Part shown: in pieces, positions 5,427 to 7,143 of the stretch
Numbering within the stretch: the stretch's first letter is position 1
How the letters are laid out: each line of letters starts with the position of its first letter
Source: an uncultured Gammaproteobacteria bacterium
Lineage (GTDB): Bacteria; Pseudomonadota; Gammaproteobacteria; Steroidobacterales; Woeseiaceae
Length of the DNA stretch: 7,143 nucleotides
Direction of reading: 5' to 3'
Assembly: GCA_938003715.1 (NCBI GenBank)
Contig: CALKYK010000219.1
Span: forward strand, 1-7,143
Translations under genes and position numbers: made by a program
Notes under the pieces: model-generated
What the model saw: the letters and a program-made list of their open reading frames with translations, nothing else
Told to the model about the DNA's origin: nothing
Database searches by the model: none

Positions 5427-5969
5427 ATGCACGACAGCGACGACGACAACGACGACAGCGGGCTCTTCAGGCGCCTGTTCGGCGACTCGAAACCGCTCGA
5501 TGCGGAGCGGCGGGTACCGGCACCCAGACGCCGCGCTCCGCCGCGCGCCCGCTTCGCCCGCGCCGATGAACGTGCGGTACTCGAAGAAAGCCTGGCGGCC
5601 GACGTCGACGACGTCGAAACCGGCGCCGGGGAACGCCTGCGCTTCAGTCGCGCCGCGGTCGGCCGCAGGACGATGCGCCGGCTGTCACGCGGCAGCTACA
5701 GCGTGCAGGACGAACTCGACCTGCACGGCATGACCGCCGCGGAAGCGGAACAGGCGCTGCGTGAGTTCATCGACGAATGTCACGCGCGCGGCCGCACCTG
5801 TGTGCGGGTGGTGCACGGCAAGGGGCACGGATCGGGCGTTCGCGGCCCGGTATTGAAAGCGATGGTCAATAGCCGCCTGCGGCGCTGGCCGGCCGTGCAG
5901 GCGTTCGTTTCCGCGCGTCAGGTCGACGGCGGCACCGGCGCGGTCTACGTGCTTCTGAAAAAACGCTGA
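5427..5969 (+). CDS. Smr-domain (MutS2 C-terminal-like) endonuclease family protein
   Basis: This 180-residue protein has the plan of stand-alone SmrA/SmrB proteins. The N-terminus is acidic (DSDDDNDDSG, 3-12) and is followed by LFRRLFGDSKPL, the usual opening of this family. A basic, disordered-looking linker covers about 28-90, and RRLSRGSYSVQDELDLHGMTAAEAEQAL (84-111) leads into the Smr domain (about 95-178). The DxH element is Asp98-Leu-His100, and the second motif is VRVVHGKGHGSGVRGPVLKAMV (126-147). YVLLKKR ends the domain. Smr domains are nucleases; E. coli SmrB cleaves mRNA between collided ribosomes to start rescue, whereas MutS2-linked Smr domains act on DNA or on stalled ribosomes. 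Which substrate applies here is not decidable, and I cannot choose between SmrA and SmrB. The start is ATG with GGCGG about 10 bases upstream. It is divergent from surE and converges on the next gene with 13 bases between stops. Confidence 0.9.
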   Translation: MHDSDDDNDDSGLFRRLFGDSKPLDAERRVPAPRRRAPPRARFARADERAVLEESLAADVDDVETGAGERLRFSRAAVGRRTMRRLSRGSYSVQDELDLHGMTAAEAEQALREFIDECHARGRTCVRVVHGKGHGSGVRGPVLKAMVNSRLRRWPAVQAFVSARQVDGGTGAVYVLLKKR

Positions 5970-5986
5970 GCCGGCCCGCGACTCAG
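5958..5986 (-). terminator. Intrinsic terminator of the six-cysteine protein gene
   Basis: In minus-strand RNA sense, CTGAGTCG (5986-5979) pairs with CGGCTCAG (5973-5966) through eight pairs, one of them U-G, around a 5-base loop, followed by CG and a run of six U (5963-5958). This is the classic hairpin plus U-tract for the minus-strand gene. Its 5' arm includes that gene's TGA stop, and its 3' arm and U-tract lie antisense to the last codons and stop of the Smr gene. In the plus direction there is no U-run, so it should work one way only. Confidence 0.6.
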
Positions 5987-6435
5987 TTGGCGCGGCGCCA
6001 GACCTCGATTTTTTCCTCGACCGCCGGCTCGATGATGATTTCACCGATCTTGCACGGTGCCGTGCCGCCCGTTTCCTCGCATGAGCGCAGGCGCTCGAGG
6101 CGTTCGCGGTGGGCCGCCTGGGTGAAGTCGGGCCGCGGCGCCTCGCCTTCGATCAGGACGACGTCGTCGGCGTCACCGAGCGCCGCCCGGGCGTCGTCGC
6201 CGCTGGCGAACACGCGCGCCTCGCGTACCGCGACACGGCACGACGAGCGCTGCCGGTCGACGATGACGTTGTCGGTCCGTGCCGCGTAGTCGAGCATCTG
6301 CATCAGCGCGCCGCGGCAGTCCTCCTCGCTGGCGAACTGGAATTCGACACGCTCCTGCTGGCACACCATCTTGCCCTCGGGCGCGACGCACTGCGCCAGG
6401 GTGAGTATGAACACCTGGATCCAGCCTGTTTCCAT
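5983..6435 (-). CDS. Unrecognised 150-residue protein with six cysteines
   Basis: I do not recognise the family. The case for a real gene is a strong Shine-Dalgarno AGGAG 6 bases before the ATG, a likely promoter and dyads upstream, an intrinsic terminator at the stop, and convergent packing with the Smr gene. The N-terminus WIQVFILTLAQCVAPEG (5-21) is hydrophobic but lacks the positive charge of a normal signal peptide, and LAQC is not a good lipobox because Gln occupies the -1 position. Cysteines lie at 16, 25, 40, 66, 119 and 128, an even number that could form three disulfides in an oxidising compartment. The middle mixes beta-like stretches (VIVDRQRSSCRVAV, 57-70) with the acidic DDARAALGDADDVVLIEGE (80-98), followed by a charged helix-like FTQAAHRERLERLRSCEE (104-121). 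Export to the periplasm is plausible but unproven. No function is proposed. Confidence 0.75.
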   Translation of the reverse strand: METGWIQVFILTLAQCVAPEGKMVCQQERVEFQFASEEDCRGALMQMLDYAARTDNVIVDRQRSSCRVAVREARVFASGDDARAALGDADDVVLIEGEAPRPDFTQAAHRERLERLRSCEETGGTAPCKIGEIIIEPAVEEKIEVWRRAN

Positions 6436-6471
6436 CGATCGCTCCTCGTAGGCTCTTGTTCTTTTATTCCT

Positions 6472-6490
6472 GCTGTCCTGGTTGGACAGC
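6472..6490 (-). repeat. Perfect hairpin in the leader of the six-cysteine gene
   Basis: GCTGTCC (6472-6478) and GGACAGC (6484-6490) form a perfect 7-base inverted repeat with a 5-base loop. It lies between the candidate promoter and the Shine-Dalgarno, about 37 bases before the ATG. It is not followed by a U-run in either direction, so it is not an intrinsic terminator. It may be a leader RNA stem-loop or an operator. Confidence 0.55.
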
Positions 6491-6492
6491 GG

Positions 6493-6532
6493 CTGCAGCG
6501 CTTCGTTTGCTTCTTGTTATAGGGCGCTGCAG
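6493..6532. repeat. Perfect 9-base dyad bracketing a -10 box
   Basis: CTGCAGCGC at 6493-6501 and its exact reverse complement GCGCTGCAG at 6524-6532 flank 22 bases that contain the -10 box of the minus-strand promoter. The arm centres are 31 bases apart, close to three helical turns, so both arms would face the same side of the DNA. With a start point near 6509, one arm sits around -19 and the other around +12, so only one is transcribed. That favours a DNA operator over an RNA hairpin. Confidence 0.55.
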
Positions 6533-6542
6533 GATCGGCCAA
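6516..6542 (-). promoter_or_regulatory. Candidate promoter of the six-cysteine gene
   Basis: On the minus strand TATAAC (6521-6516) matches the -10 consensus at five of six positions. TTGGCC (6542-6537) matches the -35 at four of six, with a 15-base spacer that is shorter than ideal. Transcription would begin near 6509, leaving a leader of about 74 bases that contains the 6472-6490 hairpin and the AGGAG ribosome binding site. The -10 lies between the arms of the 9-base dyad. Confidence 0.4.
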
Positions 6543-6553
6543 GCTTAGCAAAT

Positions 6554-6603
6554 CCGGCCGGCGACCGGCCCGGGGTTTGACGAAATGCCGGCTTTGAGGC
6601 CGG
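6554..6603. repeat. Two GC-rich palindromes upstream of the kinase gene
   Basis: GGCCGG-cga-CCGGCC (6556-6570) is a perfect 6-base stem with a 3-base loop; CCGGC-tttgag-GCCGG (6588-6603) is a 5-base stem with a 6-base loop. Neither is followed by a T-run. CCGGCCGG occurs at 6554-6561 and again at 6675-6682, where it touches the kinase Shine-Dalgarno. They could be REP-like short palindromes or leader structure, but in such GC-rich DNA chance is a fair alternative. The rest of the 255-base gap (6436-6690) shows no open reading frame I would call a gene. Confidence 0.4.
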
Positions 6604-6690
6604 TGGCGCCGAAACGCGGGCCATGGCTATCATTGAGACCGCTTCCGGACACTTCGACGACGGGAGCACCCAGACCGGCCGGAGCAGACG

Positions 6691-7143
6691 GTGCCAGATC
6701 CGCGATCCAGTCTTGCCGAAGGAACGGCCCCCGATGGCCTCGAAGTCCTGCGCCTGATCGGGCGCGGTGCGATGGGCGGCGTCTACCTCGCCCGTGACCA
6801 GCGCCTGGGACGGCTGGTTGCCGTCAAGGTGCTGCGCGAGGAACTCGCGCGCGACGACGTGAGCCGGCAGCGTTTCGTGCGCGAGGCGCAGGCCGCGGCG
6901 CGTATCTCGCATCCCCACGTCACCCAGGTCCACGACGTCGGCGAACTCGACAGCGGCGTTCCATACATCGTCATGGAGCACGTGGACGGTCGCAATCTCG
7001 CCGACGTGATCGCCAGCGAGGGACCGCTGGAAGTCGACACCAGCCGCAAGCTGCTCGTGCAAATCGCCCGCGCGCTCGAGGCCGCGCACGAGCGCGGTGT
7101 CGTCCATCGCGACGTCAAACCCGCCAACGTGATCCTGCAGAAA
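6691..7143 (+). CDS. Serine/threonine protein kinase (Hanks type), N-terminal part, cut by window edge
   Basis: The frame gives 151 residues and stays open to the last base, so the C-terminal part is missing. It is a bacterial Hanks-type (PknB-like) kinase, transferring phosphate from ATP to Ser/Thr of proteins. Visible elements are the glycine loop IGRGAMGGVYLA (23-34), the ATP-binding Lys46 in VAVKVL, Glu65 of helix C in FVREAQAAARISHPHV, the hinge IVMEHVDGRNL (93-103), and the catalytic loop VVHRDVKPANVIL (137-149) with Asp141, Lys143 and Asn146. All residues expected by this point are intact, so an active kinase is likely. The start is GTG with GGAG 6 bases upstream; an in-frame TGA at 6634 and no other start codon in between fix it. 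No membrane segment precedes the kinase domain; any transmembrane or sensor part would be downstream. The short 16-residue leader before the domain is normal. Substrates cannot be inferred. Confidence 0.93.
   Translation, partial: MPDPRSSLAEGTAPDGLEVLRLIGRGAMGGVYLARDQRLGRLVAVKVLREELARDDVSRQRFVREAQAAARISHPHVTQVHDVGELDSGVPYIVMEHVDGRNLADVIASEGPLEVDTSRKLLVQIARALEAAHERGVVHRDVKPANVILQK

Noticed and set aside
5437..5458. GAC-rich trinucleotide run at the start of the Smr gene
   Set aside because: It is imperfect and encodes the acidic N-terminus typical of these proteins, so there is no need for a separate repeat call.
6577..6633. TTGACG (6577-6582) and TATCAT (6628-6633) as a kinase promoter
   Set aside because: Each resembles its consensus, but they are 45 bases apart and neither has a partner at proper spacing.
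6517..7107. Long minus-strand open frame opposite the kinase
   Set aside because: The plus strand encodes an intact kinase domain with all catalytic motifs; the minus frame shows no family features.
1..7143. Mobile elements, CRISPR arrays, tRNA, rRNA, toxin-antitoxin or phage genes
   Set aside because: I looked on both strands and saw no such signatures; the region looks like conserved core chromosome.

Overview
The window reads as chromosomal DNA of a GC-rich gammaproteobacterium. The evidence is the gene order surE-pcm-yqaA-nlpD-rpoS on the minus strand, which is a gammaproteobacterial hallmark, and an RpfE-like gene that runs straight into what looks like recJ, an arrangement known from the Xanthomonas rpf region. 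I cannot place it to genus. Coding density is high, no gene-free stretch exceeds 300 bases, and there are no tRNA or rRNA genes, insertion sequences or CRISPR arrays. Four of the nine substantial genes appear to start with GTG (the RpfE-like gene, rpoS, surE and the kinase).

Layout from left to right: the first codons of a recJ candidate (minus, leaving the left edge) overlap the 3' end of an RpfE-like / 'phosphoglycerate mutase-like' gene (31-1017, minus). A small Mth938/Xcc1710-type protein (1122-1490, plus) is divergent from it and converges on rpoS. The stationary-phase block follows, all minus strand and transcribed right to left: surE (4562-5308), pcm (3903-4532), a YqaA/DedA-type membrane protein (3244-3831), nlpD (2515-3204) and rpoS (1502-2449). 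Divergent from surE is an Smr-domain nuclease gene (5427-5969, plus), where E. coli and Pseudomonas have truD. It converges on an unrecognised six-cysteine protein gene (5983-6435, minus). After a 255-base intergenic region rich in dyads, a serine/threonine protein kinase gene (from 6691, plus) runs off the right edge with no stop.

How the genes relate: the central block combines damage or stress housekeeping (SurE nucleotidase, Pcm isoaspartyl repair), envelope functions (the YqaA membrane protein and the NlpD lipoprotein, a degenerate LytM factor expected to activate a cell-wall amidase) and the general stress sigma factor RpoS. The Smr protein next door may act in mRNA or DNA quality control.

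I see no wholly new multi-gene system. The least routine signals are regulatory: a tandem 10-base repeat and a hairpin covering the Shine-Dalgarno in the 65-base nlpD-rpoS gap; a strongly basic instead of acidic RpoS N-terminus; an AT-rich island between pcm and yqaA; a perfect 9-base dyad bracketing a likely -10 box upstream of the six-cysteine gene; and a terminator hairpin whose two arms each carry a stop codon of one of two convergent genes.
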